Notes: a model not told the origin generated them from the letters alone. DNA of 64,000 nucleotides from Microbulbifer pacificus (GCF_002959965.1 NZ_PREV01000027.1:1519590-1583589); one strand, 5' to 3'; numbered from the stretch's first letter, positions 1 to 9,772 are shown. Numbers and translations: made by a program.

Positions 1-290
1 GCAAGGGAGAACACGATATCGCCATCGGCAACGTGGTCGGCTCGAACATGTTTAATCTGTTGGCTGTGGTGGGCATCGCCGGCGCCATTGCCCCCATGCC
101 CGAAGTGCCCCACGAGTTAATCACCCGCGACTGGCCGATGGTATTGGGGCTCACCGTTGCCCTGTTTATCTTTGGTTACGGTTTTCGCAACCGCCAGGGA
201 CGTATCAACCGGTTTGAGGGGGCCGCGTTGCTGGCCGCCTACATCGCTTACACTGCTTACCTTATCTATGAGATTACCAGCAAAGCCTAG
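1..290 (+). CDS. Calcium/sodium antiporter (CaCA family), C-terminal end only
   Basis: The frame is open from the left edge of the window, so only the last 95 or so residues are seen. They contain the motif GNVVGSNMFNLL, which matches the second alpha-repeat signature (G-N-x-x-G-S-N) of YrbG-type Ca2+/Na+ or K+-dependent Na+/Ca2+ antiporters of the inner membrane. Two hydrophobic segments follow (about visible residues 47-60 and 73-90), as expected for the last helices of the fold. The stop codon at 288-290 is followed by a convergent gene. The substrate ion cannot be told from this fragment. Confidence 0.82.
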   Translation, partial: KGEHDIAIGNVVGSNMFNLLAVVGIAGAIAPMPEVPHELITRDWPMVLGLTVALFIFGYGFRNRQGRINRFEGAALLAAYIAYTAYLIYEITSKA

Positions 291-335
291 CGGCGAAGTG
301 AGTTCGGCCACCGGATTTCAATCTCCGGCTCTACC

Positions 336-653
336 CTAGTGACGCTCCAGGCGCCGAATCCGCGCCCGGAGCTGCTCAATTTCTTCCAGCAGCTCCAGCG
401 CCAGTGCCGCTCCCGCGTGATTGACGCCGAGATCCCGCTCCATTCTTACAACCTTTCGAACCCTGCACACACTGATGCCGCTGAACACCAGTGTCCCCGA
501 TGTCGACTGAGCATCGATAACACCCTCATCCACAAGCATCATCACCTGCTCCGCGGTCAGCGCACATGCATTACACAGTTCACGCAAGGTCACCCGACTG
601 TCTTCATCGAGAACTACCGCGGCTGCCGATGAGGCATCAAACTGATTGACCAT
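336..653 (-). CDS. cbpM: Chaperone modulatory protein CbpM
   Basis: This 105-residue protein has a MerR-like helix-turn-helix N-terminal part (residues 20-65, with LRELCNACALTAEQVMMLVDEGVI) and a leucine-rich C-terminal coiled coil ending in EEIEQLRARIRRLERH. That is the CbpM/YccD architecture. CbpM binds the J domain of CbpA and blocks its stimulation of DnaK. It lies 12 bp downstream of cbpA on the same strand, the standard operon arrangement, so the two are very likely co-transcribed. Length is normal for the family. Confidence 0.9.
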   Translation of the reverse strand: MVNQFDASSAAAVVLDEDSRVTLRELCNACALTAEQVMMLVDEGVIDAQSTSGTLVFSGISVCRVRKVVRMERDLGVNHAGAALALELLEEIEQLRARIRRLERH

Positions 654-665
654 TGAAACAGTCCT

Positions 666-1616
666 CTACTTTTCGCCAGCACGTGGATCAAATTGAAAGG
701 CTGCGCGAAAATTCTGATAGGCCGCCAGCTCATCCTCGGTGTGTGCTGGCGGCGTTACGATATCGAGAACAACATAGAGATCACCCGGCTCCTTTGCCGG
801 TAATCCTCTACCCTTCAAACGCAACTTGCTGCCATTTTTACTGTTGGGAGGTAGTGTCAGATTTACCTTGCCATCCGGTGTACGGACCGTCACCTTGCCA
901 CCGAGTGCGGCCTCCCAAGGTGCAACCGGCAGATCAAGATAAACCGTTTTCCCTTCAACGTTAAAACGGGGATGGGGGTTGAAAACAATTTCCAGATACA
1001 AATCACCCGGCTCACCGCCGCCCAGCCCCGGTTCTCCCTGCCCTGAGAGGCGAATCTGCTGCCCCTCCATCACACCTTTTGGGATGGTAACGTTCAGCTT
1101 GCGCTCCTTTATCACCGGACGACCGTCCCCCCCCAGCTCCGAGTGTTTAAGCGTAATCTGGCGCTTGCTTCCAGCGTAACTGTCTTCAATATCTATCGCG
1201 ATACGGGCGTGGGTATTATCCCCCCGGGCGCGAAATGGGCGTCCGCCGCCGTGAAAGCCACCGCGCCGAAATCCGCCGCGACCGAACAGACTCTCGAAAA
1301 AATCACTGAAGGCTTCCGGGTCTGCTTCGGTGTAGCCACCGCCGTGAAACTCAAAGCCCTGGTCCCAGTTCGGTGGTGGCCTGAATTCCTGCCCGCTGTC
1401 CCAGCTCTTACCCAGCTGGTCGTACGCCGCGCGTTTTTCTGGATCCTTCAACACTTCGTACGCTTCATTCACTTCTTTGAAGCGTTCTTCCGCGTCATTT
1501 TCCTTGCTTACATCCGGATGATACTTGCGGGCGAGCTTGCGATAGGAACGCTTGATGTCATCCTGGGTAGCACTGCGCTCTACTCCGAGGATTTTGTAGT
1601 AATCGCGATATTCCAT
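666..1616 (-). CDS. cbpA: Curved DNA-binding protein / DnaJ-class co-chaperone CbpA
   Basis: The 316-residue protein starts with a J domain (residues 1-70) whose HPD motif is at 33-35. A Gly/Phe-rich linker (about 75-125) and the two beta-sandwich C-terminal substrate-binding domains follow. There are no CxxCxGxG zinc repeats, which separates it from DnaJ proper and makes it a class-II CbpA-type protein. CbpA works with DnaK/GrpE and also binds curved DNA in stationary phase. It is the first gene of the cbpA-cbpM pair. The 126-bp gap from ompW contains that gene's terminator. Confidence 0.93.
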   Translation of the reverse strand: MEYRDYYKILGVERSATQDDIKRSYRKLARKYHPDVSKENDAEERFKEVNEAYEVLKDPEKRAAYDQLGKSWDSGQEFRPPPNWDQGFEFHGGGYTEADPEAFSDFFESLFGRGGFRRGGFHGGGRPFRARGDNTHARIAIDIEDSYAGSKRQITLKHSELGGDGRPVIKERKLNVTIPKGVMEGQQIRLSGQGEPGLGGGEPGDLYLEIVFNPHPRFNVEGKTVYLDLPVAPWEAALGGKVTVRTPDGKVNLTLPPNSKNGSKLRLKGRGLPAKEPGDLYVVLDIVTPPAHTEDELAAYQNFRAAFQFDPRAGEK

Positions 1617-1667
1617 ACAGAAACAGCCGCTTCCCAGTTGTTACGCTTTCTCAAATTCCCGACAGAT

Positions 1668-1696
1668 AAAAAAAGGCACCCGCAGGTGCCTTTTTC
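1668..1696 (-). terminator. Rho-independent terminator after ompW
   Basis: A GGCACC stem with a CGCA loop closes on GGTGCC and is flanked by A-runs on one side and T-runs on the other. On the minus strand it ends in seven T residues, 47 bp past the ompW stop and before cbpA. Confidence 0.85.
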
Positions 1697-1742
1697 GTTC
1701 TTCCATGAACACTACTCTTTCATCACCAATCAGATCAGTGAA

Positions 1743-2498
1743 TCAGAAAGCGTAGCCAACACCCAGATTGAATACCCAGGGGCTATAGTCCACATCGGTA
1801 ATTTCATCAGTGAAACGAACCGGCGGAAGCAACAGGTTGTCGGTATAGGTAACGCGATAGTCAGTGTCTGCATCAATATACAGAACCGCTGCGTTTATCA
1901 GAAACGCGCTGTCACGACCAAACTTGAAGTCCACACCAATTTGACCAGTGAATCCCCAGGAATGGTCGAGGCTGTAGTCGACATCAATGAGGTCAAGGCC
2001 GTAGTTCAGATCGTCCCGGAACTGACGGGAATACTTCTCGTCACTGAAGTCGGTGTAGTTAACGCCGATGCCGACATAGGGCTGGACCATGCAATCACGG
2101 CTCAGCGGATACCAGTTCAGGTACGCATTGGCATAGCTCGCATCAAACTTACCGACTTCATAGCCATCGACGTCGATATAGAAGTTGTCATACCCCACGC
2201 GATCCAGATCCAAATCGTGGCCGGTAGAACCGATGTACATCAGCTCCACACCCCAGTGCTCTACGGGCAGCCAGGCGGCAGAAATATTCCAGGTTGCGTC
2301 GGTATCAATATCGAAATCTTCGTGGAAGAAGTTTTCGTTAAAACGAAGGTCGTTATGGCTGTCATCCGGATCAATCCAGCTGGCGCCAACACGGACAATA
2401 AAGTCACCATCACTCAGCCAATCTGCGGAAGCCTGTTGGGCGCTAACCATTGCAGCTACGGCGATTGCAAGCGGTGTCAGAACGCGTGTCATTTTCAT
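1743..2498 (-). CDS. ompW: OmpW family outer membrane protein
   Basis: From the ATG at 2498 the protein is 251 residues. It has a signal peptide ending at about VSAQQASA, then a beta-barrel pattern with the OmpW hallmarks: a FIVRVGASWIDPDD opening strand, PVEHWGVELM, a VQPYVGIGVNY strand and a terminal aromatic (GVGYAF). OmpW proteins are eight-stranded outer-membrane channels for small hydrophobic compounds, often responsive to oxygen or iron. Longer in-frame starts exist at 2534 and 2510. The chosen ATG has GGAG six bases upstream (plus 2505-2508) and gives a clean signal sequence. The gene is monocistronic, with a terminator downstream. Confidence 0.9.
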   Translation of the reverse strand: MKMTRVLTPLAIAVAAMVSAQQASADWLSDGDFIVRVGASWIDPDDSHNDLRFNENFFHEDFDIDTDATWNISAAWLPVEHWGVELMYIGSTGHDLDLDRVGYDNFYIDVDGYEVGKFDASYANAYLNWYPLSRDCMVQPYVGIGVNYTDFSDEKYSRQFRDDLNYGLDLIDVDYSLDHSWGFTGQIGVDFKFGRDSAFLINAAVLYIDADTDYRVTYTDNLLLPPVRFTDEITDVDYSPWVFNLGVGYAF

Positions 2499-2948
2499 TG
2501 AGAACTCCATCGTATTCGGCAAATTAAACAGCAATTAACCCAATCACTTGTCAGTCTAGACACGGAACCAACGGGGTGTAGAAAAAACAACCAAAAAAAA
2601 TCTTGCTCTGTGGAACTTTTGCGCGATCACGTCGCCATTTTATTTTTAATGAAAGAAGTAAACGCCAGACGCAAAAAGCGTCGACAGAATCAGAGAACAA
2701 TCCGAAGCAAGAATTAGCGCCAAAAAAGAGTGCTTAAACGCCAAATCGATGGTGTCGACATGTTTTTAGCGCCAGAACTCGAGATGCAGAAATGCATGGC
2801 GGGAAAAAATAGGAAAATTTCCGTCAGCCGTTCAGACGACATTCAGGTCGCAAATTCCGCCGGAGAAGAATGGTAAAGAAGTGTTGTCTCTGGATAAAAG
2901 ACAGAAATTTTTACTTTCAGGAAAACGCTTTTTTCCCGGGAAGAAGAC
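2499..2948. other. Non-coding spacer upstream of ompW and downstream of bolA
   Basis: About 450 bp of AT-rich sequence with many A-tracts and no ORF that resembles a protein. It must hold the ompW promoter. I could not identify a convincing -35/-10 pair or an Fnr-type palindrome. Confidence 0.5.
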
Positions 2949-2969
2949 GCGAGCCGTGCACCGGCTCGC
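2949..2969 (-). terminator. Strong hairpin after bolA, probable terminator
   Basis: Perfect 8-bp GC-rich stem GCGAGCCG/CGGCTCGC with a 5-nt loop, 22 bp past the bolA stop. The minus-strand tail is only weakly T-rich (GTCTTCTTCC), so termination efficiency is uncertain. Confidence 0.55.
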
Positions 2970-2991
2970 ACACCATCAACGGAAGGTGGTA

Positions 2992-3297
2992 TCAGACTTT
3001 GCTGCCGCCCAGGCACTGCGGGCTGGCTGGTGCTTGCCCCGCCCACTCATCCACAGTGTACAAGTGGAGCGCGAGCGCGTGGATAGGACCGGCCATTTCA
3101 TCTGCCAGTACCGCGTATACCCTCTGATGTCGCTGTACCTTGCGTACTCCGGAGAAGGCATCGCTGACCAGCACCACACGGAAGTGCATTTCTGCTCCCG
3201 CGGGTACGTTGTGCATGTGGCTTTCGCATTCGACGTCGATATGGGACGGGGAGAATGCCTCGCTCAGTTTTCCCTGAATCTGCTGCGTCAGTGTCAT
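2992..3297 (-). CDS. BolA family protein
   Basis: 101 residues with the BolA fold signature: HNVPAGAEMHFRVVLVSDAF (residues 29-48), an RHQRVYAVL core helix, and HALALHLYTVDEW near the C-terminus. BolA proteins bind monothiol glutaredoxins through a shared [2Fe-2S] cluster and influence morphology, stress response and iron homeostasis. It lies 19 bp downstream of the djlA-like gene on the same strand, so it may be transcribed with it. BolA itself and its paralogue IbaG cannot be separated with certainty. The length and the RHxxVY motif favour BolA proper. Confidence 0.85.
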   Translation of the reverse strand: MTLTQQIQGKLSEAFSPSHIDVECESHMHNVPAGAEMHFRVVLVSDAFSGVRKVQRHQRVYAVLADEMAGPIHALALHLYTVDEWAGQAPASPQCLGGSKV

Positions 3298-3316
3298 TTC
3301 GAGTCTCCTGAATCAA

Positions 3317-4105
3317 TTACACCTGATCCACCGTCGCCTGACGCTTGCGCGCAGCAACAATAGTGTCGTAAGCCACGGTGATACTCTTCATCTGGTCTTC
3401 AGCGTGACGCATAAACTCCTCTGGCAAACCCTTCGCGGCGATCTTGTCCGGGTGGAACTCCGCCGCCTTGCGACGGTACGCCAGCTTCAGCTCGCGATCG
3501 CTGACATCAGCGTTACAACCCAACACATCGTAATGGGCCTGCAAGGAATCCCCGCGACCAGCAGTGCCCCCATGTGCAAACTCATTGAACATCGCGTTAA
3601 AAATGGATGCATGTAAACCAAGCGTTTCAGGAATTCGCCGCAATATCTGCTCTTCCGCCGGGTGCAGTTCGCCATCGGCAAAGGCCACAGCAAACAACAG
3701 CCGATACACCATTTCCCGCATCGCCTGGTTGCGGATCAACTGACGGTACTGATTGGCGTAATCGTAAATGCTGAACTGATCGTCTTTGGCATTCCGGAAT
3801 ATCTTGATCGCCTGTTGACGATCTTCCGCGCTGAGACGCAGATTGTTGTTGATGAAGTCATCGACCAGTTGGATTTCCGCCTTGGAAACCTGGCCGTCCG
3901 CCTTGGCCATTTTGGCCAACATGGAAAACAGCGCAACGATAAAGACCGTCTGCGCACCATCGCGGTTAAGCGCTATCCCGGCCTCACTCAGTTTTTTCAG
4001 ACCAGAACCAAAGGAGCTGCCGACCCAAGCACCCAACGCCGCGCCAATGGGGCCACCAAACATCATGCCGATACCGGCGCCGATACCTGCACCCAACCAA
4101 GACAT
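3317..4105 (-). CDS. djlA: DjlA-like membrane-anchored co-chaperone (TerB + J domain)
   Basis: 262 residues from the ATG at 4105. A glycine-zipper-like hydrophobic N-terminus (GAGIGAGIGMMFGG, residues 4-30) is likely the membrane anchor. A TerB-like all-helical domain follows (about 50-175, with KMAKADGQVSKAEI and FAVAFADGELHPAEEQIL), then a C-terminal J domain (about 195-255) with HPD in EFHPDKIAAKGLP. That order is diagnostic of DjlA, a DnaK partner linked to capsule and envelope stress signalling. A longer frame begins at 4171, but GGAGAGGTT lies directly before 4105 and gives the usual DjlA start. Confidence 0.9.
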   Translation of the reverse strand: MSWLGAGIGAGIGMMFGGPIGAALGAWVGSSFGSGLKKLSEAGIALNRDGAQTVFIVALFSMLAKMAKADGQVSKAEIQLVDDFINNNLRLSAEDRQQAIKIFRNAKDDQFSIYDYANQYRQLIRNQAMREMVYRLLFAVAFADGELHPAEEQILRRIPETLGLHASIFNAMFNEFAHGGTAGRGDSLQAHYDVLGCNADVSDRELKLAYRRKAAEFHPDKIAAKGLPEEFMRHAEDQMKSITVAYDTIVAARKRQATVDQV

Positions 4106-4233
4106 AACCTCTCCTTCCAACACCCAGCTGGTGCCATCAAACGGACTAAAAAATGGCTGACATCTTAGCACGCCTCCTGCAATTGCCCTGCCCCCTTGAT
4201 GACCAGTCGGTCTCTTCGCAATAACCAGACATG

Positions 4234-4254
4234 AAAAACCCCGCCGTAGCGGGG
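4234..4254 (-). terminator. Terminator of the oad operon
   Basis: Minus-strand stem CCCCGC, loop TACG, GCGGGG, then five T residues, 25 bp after the oadB stop codon. Confidence 0.85.
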
Positions 4255-4278
4255 TGATCCACGCGAATCGAAGAGTGA

Positions 4279-5592
4279 TCAGCCCGTCATGGTACGCACC
4301 ATCGTGATCATCACCCCCGCCGCCACCGCAGAGCCAATAACCCCTGCGACATTCGGCCCCATGGCATGCATCAGCAGGAAATTGTGCGGGTTTGCCTCAA
4401 GCCCCAGTTTGTTGGATACCCGCGCAGCCATAGGCACAGCGGAGACCCCGGCGGAACCGATCAACGGGTTGATTTTGTTCTTGCTGAAGGTGTTCAGAAG
4501 TTTTGCCATCAGTACCCCGGCCGCGGTGCCAATGGCAAAAGCGGCGATACCCAGCGCCAGGATGCCCAGCGTCTTCGGATCAAGAAACTTGTCCGCTGCG
4601 AGCTTCGAGCCCACGGAGAGCCCCAGGAAAATGGTGGTGATATTGATCAGCGCATTCTGCGCGGTATCCGACAGGCGATTGACGACCCCACACTCACGCA
4701 TCAGGTTACCGAAGCAGAACATACCGAGCAGCGGCGCCGCATCCGGCAGGAACAGTGCCACCAGGATCAACAGAACCAGCGGGAATACGATCTTCTCGCG
4801 CTTGCTCACAGGGCGCAGCTGCACCATCTCGATCCGCCGCTCCTGCTCCGTGGTCAACGCACGCATGATCGGCGGCTGGATCAGCGGTACCAGCGCCATG
4901 TAGGAATAGGCGGCCACGGCAATGGCTCCGAGCAGGTCTGGCGCCAGCAGGCTGGAAACGTAAATGGCGGTGGGACCATCGGCACCGCCAATGATACCAA
5001 TGGCCGCGGCATCGGCGATGGAGAAATCCATAAGGCCAGCAGCAGACATGCCAACCGCACCCAGCACGGTGGCAAAAATACCGAACTGGGCCGCGGCGCC
5101 CAGAAACAGAGTGCGGGGATTCGCCAGCAGCGGACCGAAATCCGTCATGGCCCCCACACCCATAAAAATCACCAACGGCGCCACTCCGGAGGCGATGGCA
5201 ACACTGTAAAAGTTGTACAGCATGCCATTGGAGAAGCCAGCGTCCGCGGCCACCTGCGCAGCGCGTTCATGAGCTGCGGCCGGTGCGTGATCCAGCGCCG
5301 CTTTCAGCCCTTCAATCGATTCGAACCCGGTAAGTCCGACGGCCTGCGCCAGTTGCGTCAGTACGCCGGCGTCGCCCGCATAAATTGCAGCCTCTACCGC
5401 GGGCGCGGCCAAATGGGCACCGGGAATGTTCGCGAGAATGCCACCAAAACCGATAGGTACCAGCAGCAGTGGCTCGAAATTCTTGCGGATAGCAAGGAAC
5501 AGCAGCCCGAGGCACACAAGAATCATGATGAACTGCCCGGAAGTCACCTGATAGGCCCCGGACGAGAACCAGAGGTTGGCGAGATTATCCAC
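4279..5592 (-). CDS. oadB: Oxaloacetate decarboxylase beta subunit (Na+ pump)
   Basis: 437-residue polytopic membrane protein of the sodium-ion-translocating decarboxylase beta family. It shows the [13 protein letters not shown] motif, whose aspartate is the essential Na+/proton site in characterised beta subunits, and the conserved [14 protein letters not shown]...NPHNF segment near the C-terminus. It receives carboxybiotin from OadA, decarboxylates it, and exports Na+ across the inner membrane. It is the last gene of oadG-oadA-oadB, 11 bp after oadA, with a terminator behind it. An insertion around residues 60-110 makes it slightly longer than the Klebsiella protein. Confidence 0.95.
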   Translation of the reverse strand: MDNLANLWFSSGAYQVTSGQFIMILVCLGLLFLAIRKNFEPLLLVPIGFGGILANIPGAHLAAPAVEAAIYAGDAGVLTQLAQAVGLTGFESIEGLKAALDHAPAAAHERAAQVAADAGFSNGMLYNFYSVAIASGVAPLVIFMGVGAMTDFGPLLANPRTLFLGAAAQFGIFATVLGAVGMSAAGLMDFSIADAAAIGIIGGADGPTAIYVSSLLAPDLLGAIAVAAYSYMALVPLIQPPIMRALTTEQERRIEMVQLRPVSKREKIVFPLVLLILVALFLPDAAPLLGMFCFGNLMRECGVVNRLSDTAQNALINITTIFLGLSVGSKLAADKFLDPKTLGILALGIAAFAIGTAAGVLMAKLLNTFSKNKINPLIGSAGVSAVPMAARVSNKLGLEANPHNFLLMHAMGPNVAGVIGSAVAAGVMITMVRTMTG

Positions 5593-5603
5593 TTCGGCCC
5601 CCG

Positions 5604-7394
5604 TTATGCGATGGTCAGGAGGGCATCGCCCACAGCTACGGAATCACCTTCCTTGATGCTGACACTGGTAACACTGCCAGTCCGAGGGGCACTGATTGCG
5701 GTTTCCATTTTCATGGCTTCCAGAATCACGATGTTCTGCCCTTCCGTTACCCGATCACCGGGTTTTACCAGAACCTTGAAAATGTTGCCGGCAAGTGGAG
5801 CCTTGACCGGAGAACCGGTGCCGGCGGCGGAAGGTGCCGGCGCACTGACGCCAGCAGCAGTACCACCATCAAGGCGCACCATGCCGGTGAGATCACCTCC
5901 GTCGCTCACGGTAACGGTGTAGCTCTCACCCTCAACGGAAACCGTGTACACGCTCTCGCCTTGATCGCTCTTCACTTCGTCGCCTTCTCTGCCTGTGGGT
6001 ACAGGCTCGAATGCCGACGCATTACCACGATTTTTCAGGAATTTGAGACCGATCTGCGGAAACAGGGCGTAGGTTAATACGTCATCGATCTCGCCTTCGC
6101 CGCGGGCCAATGCGATAGAATCTTCCGCCGCCCTCTGCTGCAGCTCCGCCGCGAGATTGTCCAGCTCTGGAGACAGTAAGTCTGCCGGACGGCAGGTCAC
6201 GGGGTCTGCCCCCTCTAGCACTCGGTCCTGAAGTTCTTTATTCACCTCCGCCGGGGTCGCACCATACTCCCCCTTGAGCACCGCCGCGGTCTCCTTGGAA
6301 ATGGACTTGTAGCGCTCCCCGGTAAGCACGTTGAGTACCGCCTGCGTGCCCACGATCTGCGAGGTGGGGGTCACCAGCGGAATAAACCCCAGGTCCAGGC
6401 GCACGCGGGGGATTTCCTCCAGTACTTCATCGAGACGATCACCCGCCCCCTGCTCCCGCAACTGGTTTTCCATATTGGTAAGCATGCCGCCCGGTACCTG
6501 GGCCACCAGGATACGGGAGTCCACCCCCCGCAACGAACCTTCAAACTTCGCGTATTTCTTACGCACGCCACGGAAATACGCGGCAATTTCTTCCAGCAGA
6601 TGAATGTCTAGCCCGGTATCGCGCTCGGTTCCTTCGAGAATCGCCACCACGGCCTCGGTGGGGCTGTGGCCGTAGGTCATGGACATCGAAGAGATCGCGG
6701 TGTCGATATTGTCGATGCCCGCCTCCACACACTTCAACGCAGTGGCCGTGGAGAGCCCTGTGGTGGCATGGCATTGCATGTGAATGGGGATATCCACGGC
6801 GGCCTTGAGTTTGCTCACCAGTTCGTAGCCCTCATAGGGGCGTAACAAACCGGCCATATCCTTGATCGCGATGGAGTCCGCCCCCATGTCCTCGATCTGG
6901 CGCCCGAGGTCCACCCACATATCCATGGTGTGTACCGGACTCACGGTATAGGAAATGGTGCCTTGCGCGTGTTTGCCCTGTTTCTTTACCGCCGCCAGTG
7001 CCGTCTTCAGATTTCGCATATCGTTCATGGCATCGAACACGCGGAAAACATCCACACCGTTGCTAGCGGCACGCTCCACAAATTTTTCTACGACGTCGTC
7101 CGCGTAATGGCGATAGCCGAGAATATTCTGGCCGCGGAACAGCATCTGTTGCGGCGTATTCGGCATGGCCTTTTTAAGCTCACGAATGCGCTCCCAGGGG
7201 TCTTCCCCCAGATAGCGAATACACGCATCAAACGTGGCTCCACCCCAGGATTCCAGAGACCAGAAACCGACTTTATCCAGCTTCTCCGCGATGGGCAGCA
7301 TGTCATCCAGGCGCAGGCGGGTGGCGAATAGCGACTGGTGGGCGTCGCGCAGGACTACATCGGTAATCCCCAGTGGCTTTTTAACCTCAGTCAT
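5604..7394 (-). CDS. oadA: Oxaloacetate decarboxylase alpha subunit
   Basis: 596 residues from the ATG at 7394 (an in-frame start at 7427 adds 11 atypical residues). The N-terminal carboxyltransferase domain begins [13 protein letters not shown] and holds the HMQCHATTG metal-site region. A conserved helical domain follows, then a Pro/Ala/Gly linker ([15 protein letters not shown]), and a C-terminal biotinyl domain with EAMKM. The biotin lysine is followed by 34 residues, the canonical spacing. The enzyme transfers CO2 from oxaloacetate to biotin in the cytoplasm, feeding the Na+-pumping beta subunit (EC 7.2.4.2). The whole oadGAB set is intact. Confidence 0.96.
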   Translation of the reverse strand: MTEVKKPLGITDVVLRDAHQSLFATRLRLDDMLPIAEKLDKVGFWSLESWGGATFDACIRYLGEDPWERIRELKKAMPNTPQQMLFRGQNILGYRHYADDVVEKFVERAASNGVDVFRVFDAMNDMRNLKTALAAVKKQGKHAQGTISYTVSPVHTMDMWVDLGRQIEDMGADSIAIKDMAGLLRPYEGYELVSKLKAAVDIPIHMQCHATTGLSTATALKCVEAGIDNIDTAISSMSMTYGHSPTEAVVAILEGTERDTGLDIHLLEEIAAYFRGVRKKYAKFEGSLRGVDSRILVAQVPGGMLTNMENQLREQGAGDRLDEVLEEIPRVRLDLGFIPLVTPTSQIVGTQAVLNVLTGERYKSISKETAAVLKGEYGATPAEVNKELQDRVLEGADPVTCRPADLLSPELDNLAAELQQRAAEDSIALARGEGEIDDVLTYALFPQIGLKFLKNRGNASAFEPVPTGREGDEVKSDQGESVYTVSVEGESYTVTVSDGGDLTGMVRLDGGTAAGVSAPAPSAAGTGSPVKAPLAGNIFKVLVKPGDRVTEGQNIVILEAMKMETAISAPRTGSVTSVSIKEGDSVAVGDALLTIA

Positions 7395-7497
7395 GGGTCG
7401 TCTCTCTCGGAAAATTGATCTTGGCAAATTGGAAACCTGAACGGCGGCGCGTTCACGACATCAATGATGTATTCGTCCTGCGACAAAGCCCCGCTTC

Positions 7498-7746
7498 TCA
7501 GCGGCGTTTGTTGCGGTGCTGTGCTATCGCCGCTTCAATGATTTTTCTGAGGCGCTTATCCGTGGAGGGATCATCGGGGGATGCTCCACTGACCGGCGTG
7601 GTCACAGGTTCAGGCTCGGGGAAAAAACGCGTTATTGCGCGGGACATGATGGAGGTACAAATCACAAGCAGCAGCAGAAATGTGAAAACGATTCCCATGC
7701 CGAACAGCGTGATATCAAGGCCTTGCTGTAACAGTGATTGCTGCAC
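7498..7746 (-). CDS. oadG: Oxaloacetate decarboxylase gamma subunit
   Basis: 82-residue protein with a single N-terminal transmembrane helix (ITLFGMGIVFTFLLLLVI, about residues 12-30) and a charged, proline-bearing cytoplasmic tail (FFPEPEPV). This is the form of OadG, which anchors and stabilises the alpha-beta complex. It opens the oadGAB operon, with about 100 bp to oadA. Sequence conservation in this family is low, so the call rests on size, topology, the GMGIVFxFL motif and position. Confidence 0.9.
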   Translation of the reverse strand: MQQSLLQQGLDITLFGMGIVFTFLLLLVICTSIMSRAITRFFPEPEPVTTPVSGASPDDPSTDKRLRKIIEAAIAQHRNKRR

Positions 7747-8034
7747 GTTCCCCTCTCGCGTCTTTGCTTATAAATCGGCTTGTTATTGCTATACGGTGAA
7801 TCAAGCGGGCCACATTATCGGTACAAGATCCCTTAGAAATCAAACACTTATTAGTTACAGAAGCAACCAAGATTCAGCATAAAGCCGGTATTTTCGCTCA
7901 TTTTCAATACCAGCTTCGACCAGGTGACTAAAGGCCCGCTATCCGTCAGGAACTGCCGGCAAATGGCGCAAACCAAGTACGGATTACGTACAATACGCGC
8001 CCACACCATTTTCATAGCAGGCCGCAACTCCGTC

Positions 8035-9132
8035 ATGCCCCACCATCAACCCGCGACTGCCACCACCAATCGGACGCCCGTCCGCTCTCCGGCGCCCAAA
8101 ATCTATCAGGCACCGATGGAAGGGGTCATCGACCACCACGTGCGCGCCCTGCTCTCCGCCATTGGCGGCATTGATGTCTGCGTGACCGAGTTTGTACGAG
8201 TTACCCATACCAGGCTTCCACGCAAGGTATTCGCCCGCTTTTGCCCGGAACTGGAACAGGGAGCGACAACTCCGAGCGGTACGCCAGTAAAACTGCAGCT
8301 GCTGGGAGGAAACCCGGAAACCATGGCATATAACGCCGCCCGCGCGGTGGAAGCCGGGGCCCGCGCCATCGACCTGAACTTCGGCTGCCCCGCCAAATCG
8401 GTAAACAACAGTGACGGCGGCGCCTGCCTGCTGCAGTCTCCTGCTCGAGTGGAGGGCATCATCGCCGCGGTGCGAAAAGCCCTGCCCAAAGAAATCCCGG
8501 TATCCGCAAAAATCCGCCTGGGCTATGAAGATCGCAGCAGCTATCTCGATAATGCCCGTGCTGCGGAGGCTGGCGGCGCATCGGAACTCGTCGTACACGC
8601 CCGCTCGAAAGTGGACGGCTATCGCCCGCCCGCTTACTGGGAATACATAGGGGAAATCCGTCAGCAGATTGGTATTCCCGTCGTCGCCAACGGTGATCTC
8701 TGGACGATGACCGAGTTCCAGCGTTGCCGTGATGTGACCGGCTGTGACGCCTTCATGTTTGGACGCAGCCTTCTGGCACGCCCGGATATCGGCCTGCAGA
8801 TTCGCGCCTTGTGCGAAGGGCGGGAGTATCGCCCGCTGCAATGGCACCAGATCGTTGCCCACCTCTACAGCTACTACAGTGCCACCAAGGCCGAGTACCC
8901 CGCCAAATACCTGGGCAACAGGATCAAGCAATGGTTGGCCTACTTGAAACTCAGCTACCCCCAGGCAAACGTGTTTTTTGAACAGATTAAACGCCATCGG
9001 GAGCCGGAAATGCTGGAGAGCGCCTTCATGCAACACCTACAGCCCAATGACGCCGATACCCAGGACCACAAACCTTTTGCAGTCACCCATTGCAATAACC
9101 GGCAGTTGCACAACGAGCCCACAGCAGCCTGA
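8035..9132 (+). CDS. dusC: tRNA-dihydrouridine(16) synthase DusC
   Basis: 365 residues from the ATG at 8035. The frame is open from 7924, but the extra N-terminus is not Dus-like. An IYQAPMEGV opening strand forms the FMN site. DLNFGCPAKSVNNSDGGA contains the catalytic cysteine. KIRLGY, VHARSK and VANGDLW follow, then a C-terminal helical domain with YFKLSYPQA-like sequence (LKLSYPQANVFFEQIKRHREPEML). The CPAKSVN variant and the C-terminal signature match DusC, which reduces U16 in the tRNA D-loop. It is transcribed divergently from the oad operon. A roughly 35-residue polar C-terminal extension is unusual. Confidence 0.88.
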   Translation: MPHHQPATATTNRTPVRSPAPKIYQAPMEGVIDHHVRALLSAIGGIDVCVTEFVRVTHTRLPRKVFARFCPELEQGATTPSGTPVKLQLLGGNPETMAYNAARAVEAGARAIDLNFGCPAKSVNNSDGGACLLQSPARVEGIIAAVRKALPKEIPVSAKIRLGYEDRSSYLDNARAAEAGGASELVVHARSKVDGYRPPAYWEYIGEIRQQIGIPVVANGDLWTMTEFQRCRDVTGCDAFMFGRSLLARPDIGLQIRALCEGREYRPLQWHQIVAHLYSYYSATKAEYPAKYLGNRIKQWLAYLKLSYPQANVFFEQIKRHREPEMLESAFMQHLQPNDADTQDHKPFAVTHCNNRQLHNEPTAA

Positions 9133-9315
9133 CAACATGCAGGGTTACGCAACTGGACAGACAGGGAAGCGACCTCAAAAAAGTGCTTGCAAAGGCGCCA
9201 ACCTCACGGCAGAATGCGCGCCCTAACGAGCTGAAGCAGACCTTTCCGGCCTGACAGAAAGCTCGGTAACCTGCGGATTTTTAAAGAGTTTTTCCAAGAA
9301 ATCTTTAAAAAACAG

Positions 9316-9344
9316 TTGACGAAGCCCAGGCAAGTCACTATAGT
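9316..9344 (+). promoter_or_regulatory. Sigma-70 promoter of the tRNA-Arg gene
   Basis: -35 TTGACG (9316-9321) and -10 TATAGT (9339-9344) separated by exactly 17 bp. Transcription would begin about 7-9 bp later, just before the tRNA at 9361. Confidence 0.8.
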
Positions 9345-9360
9345 TCGCAACCACAACGAC

Positions 9361-9437
9361 GCACTCGTAGCTCAGCTGGATAGAGTACTCGGCTACGAAC
9401 CGAGCGGTCGGAGGTTCGAATCCTCCCGAGTGCGCCA
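9361..9437 (+). tRNA. tRNA-Arg (anticodon ACG)
   Basis: A 77-nt cloverleaf with acceptor GCACTCG pairing CGAGTGC, D-arm GCTC...GAGT, anticodon stem CTCGG/CCGAG around loop CTACGAA (anticodon ACG, read as ICG), T-arm GGAGG/CCTCC around TTCGAAT, discriminator G and an encoded CCA. Confidence 0.97.
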
Positions 9438-9441
9438 AATT

Positions 9442-9474
9442 AAAAAGCCCGATTCGCAAGAGTCGGGCTTTTTT
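9442..9474 (+). terminator. Terminator of tRNA-Arg
   Basis: Stem AAAAGCCCGA / TCGGGCTTTT with a 9-nt loop, then a T-run, immediately after the encoded CCA. Confidence 0.9.
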
Positions 9475-9772
9475 GCTTTAACGCCTCCCCATAACCAAGT
9501 CGCGCCCCCAAAGACCTGTTAATGGGAGCAGCAATCCCCGCCTGTGCGACCGACTGCTGCCGGGCAATACGTTAAATTCTCTTCAGAGATTGCAGGCCAC
9601 TTACAACTATTGTGCTGATGCGGGTACAGGTATGTGACTAACGTCCAGGCTTACCTCGCGATTGAGCGGCAGCGGAGAGATGACAAGTACTCATCTCTCG
9701 GGCTACCTCACACCCATTCATTGAGCACCCCAGGTGACTACAACATCACACTCTGATTTACGCCCCCCCCTG
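9475..9772. other. Non-coding spacer between tRNA-Arg and the cupin gene
   Basis: About 300 bp without a plausible gene. It holds TTTAAC near 9477 and GTTAAAT at 9571-9577. The second matches the attC core consensus GTTRRRY, but the arms between them do not pair well, so I do not call an attC here. The hairpin GAGATGA(caagtac)TCATCTC at 9674-9698 is present with no T-run. Confidence 0.5.

Noticed and set aside
4366..5922. Long plus-strand frame opposite oadB/oadA
   Set aside because: It is antisense to well-identified genes and its translation is rich in His/Gln/Arg, typical of the complement of GC-rich coding sequence.
9475..9577. Possible attC after the cupin gene (TTTAAC near 9477 and GTTAAAT at 9571-9577)
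   Set aside because: The right core fits GTTRRRY, but the arms between the two cores do not pair and share little with the other sites. Too weak to call.
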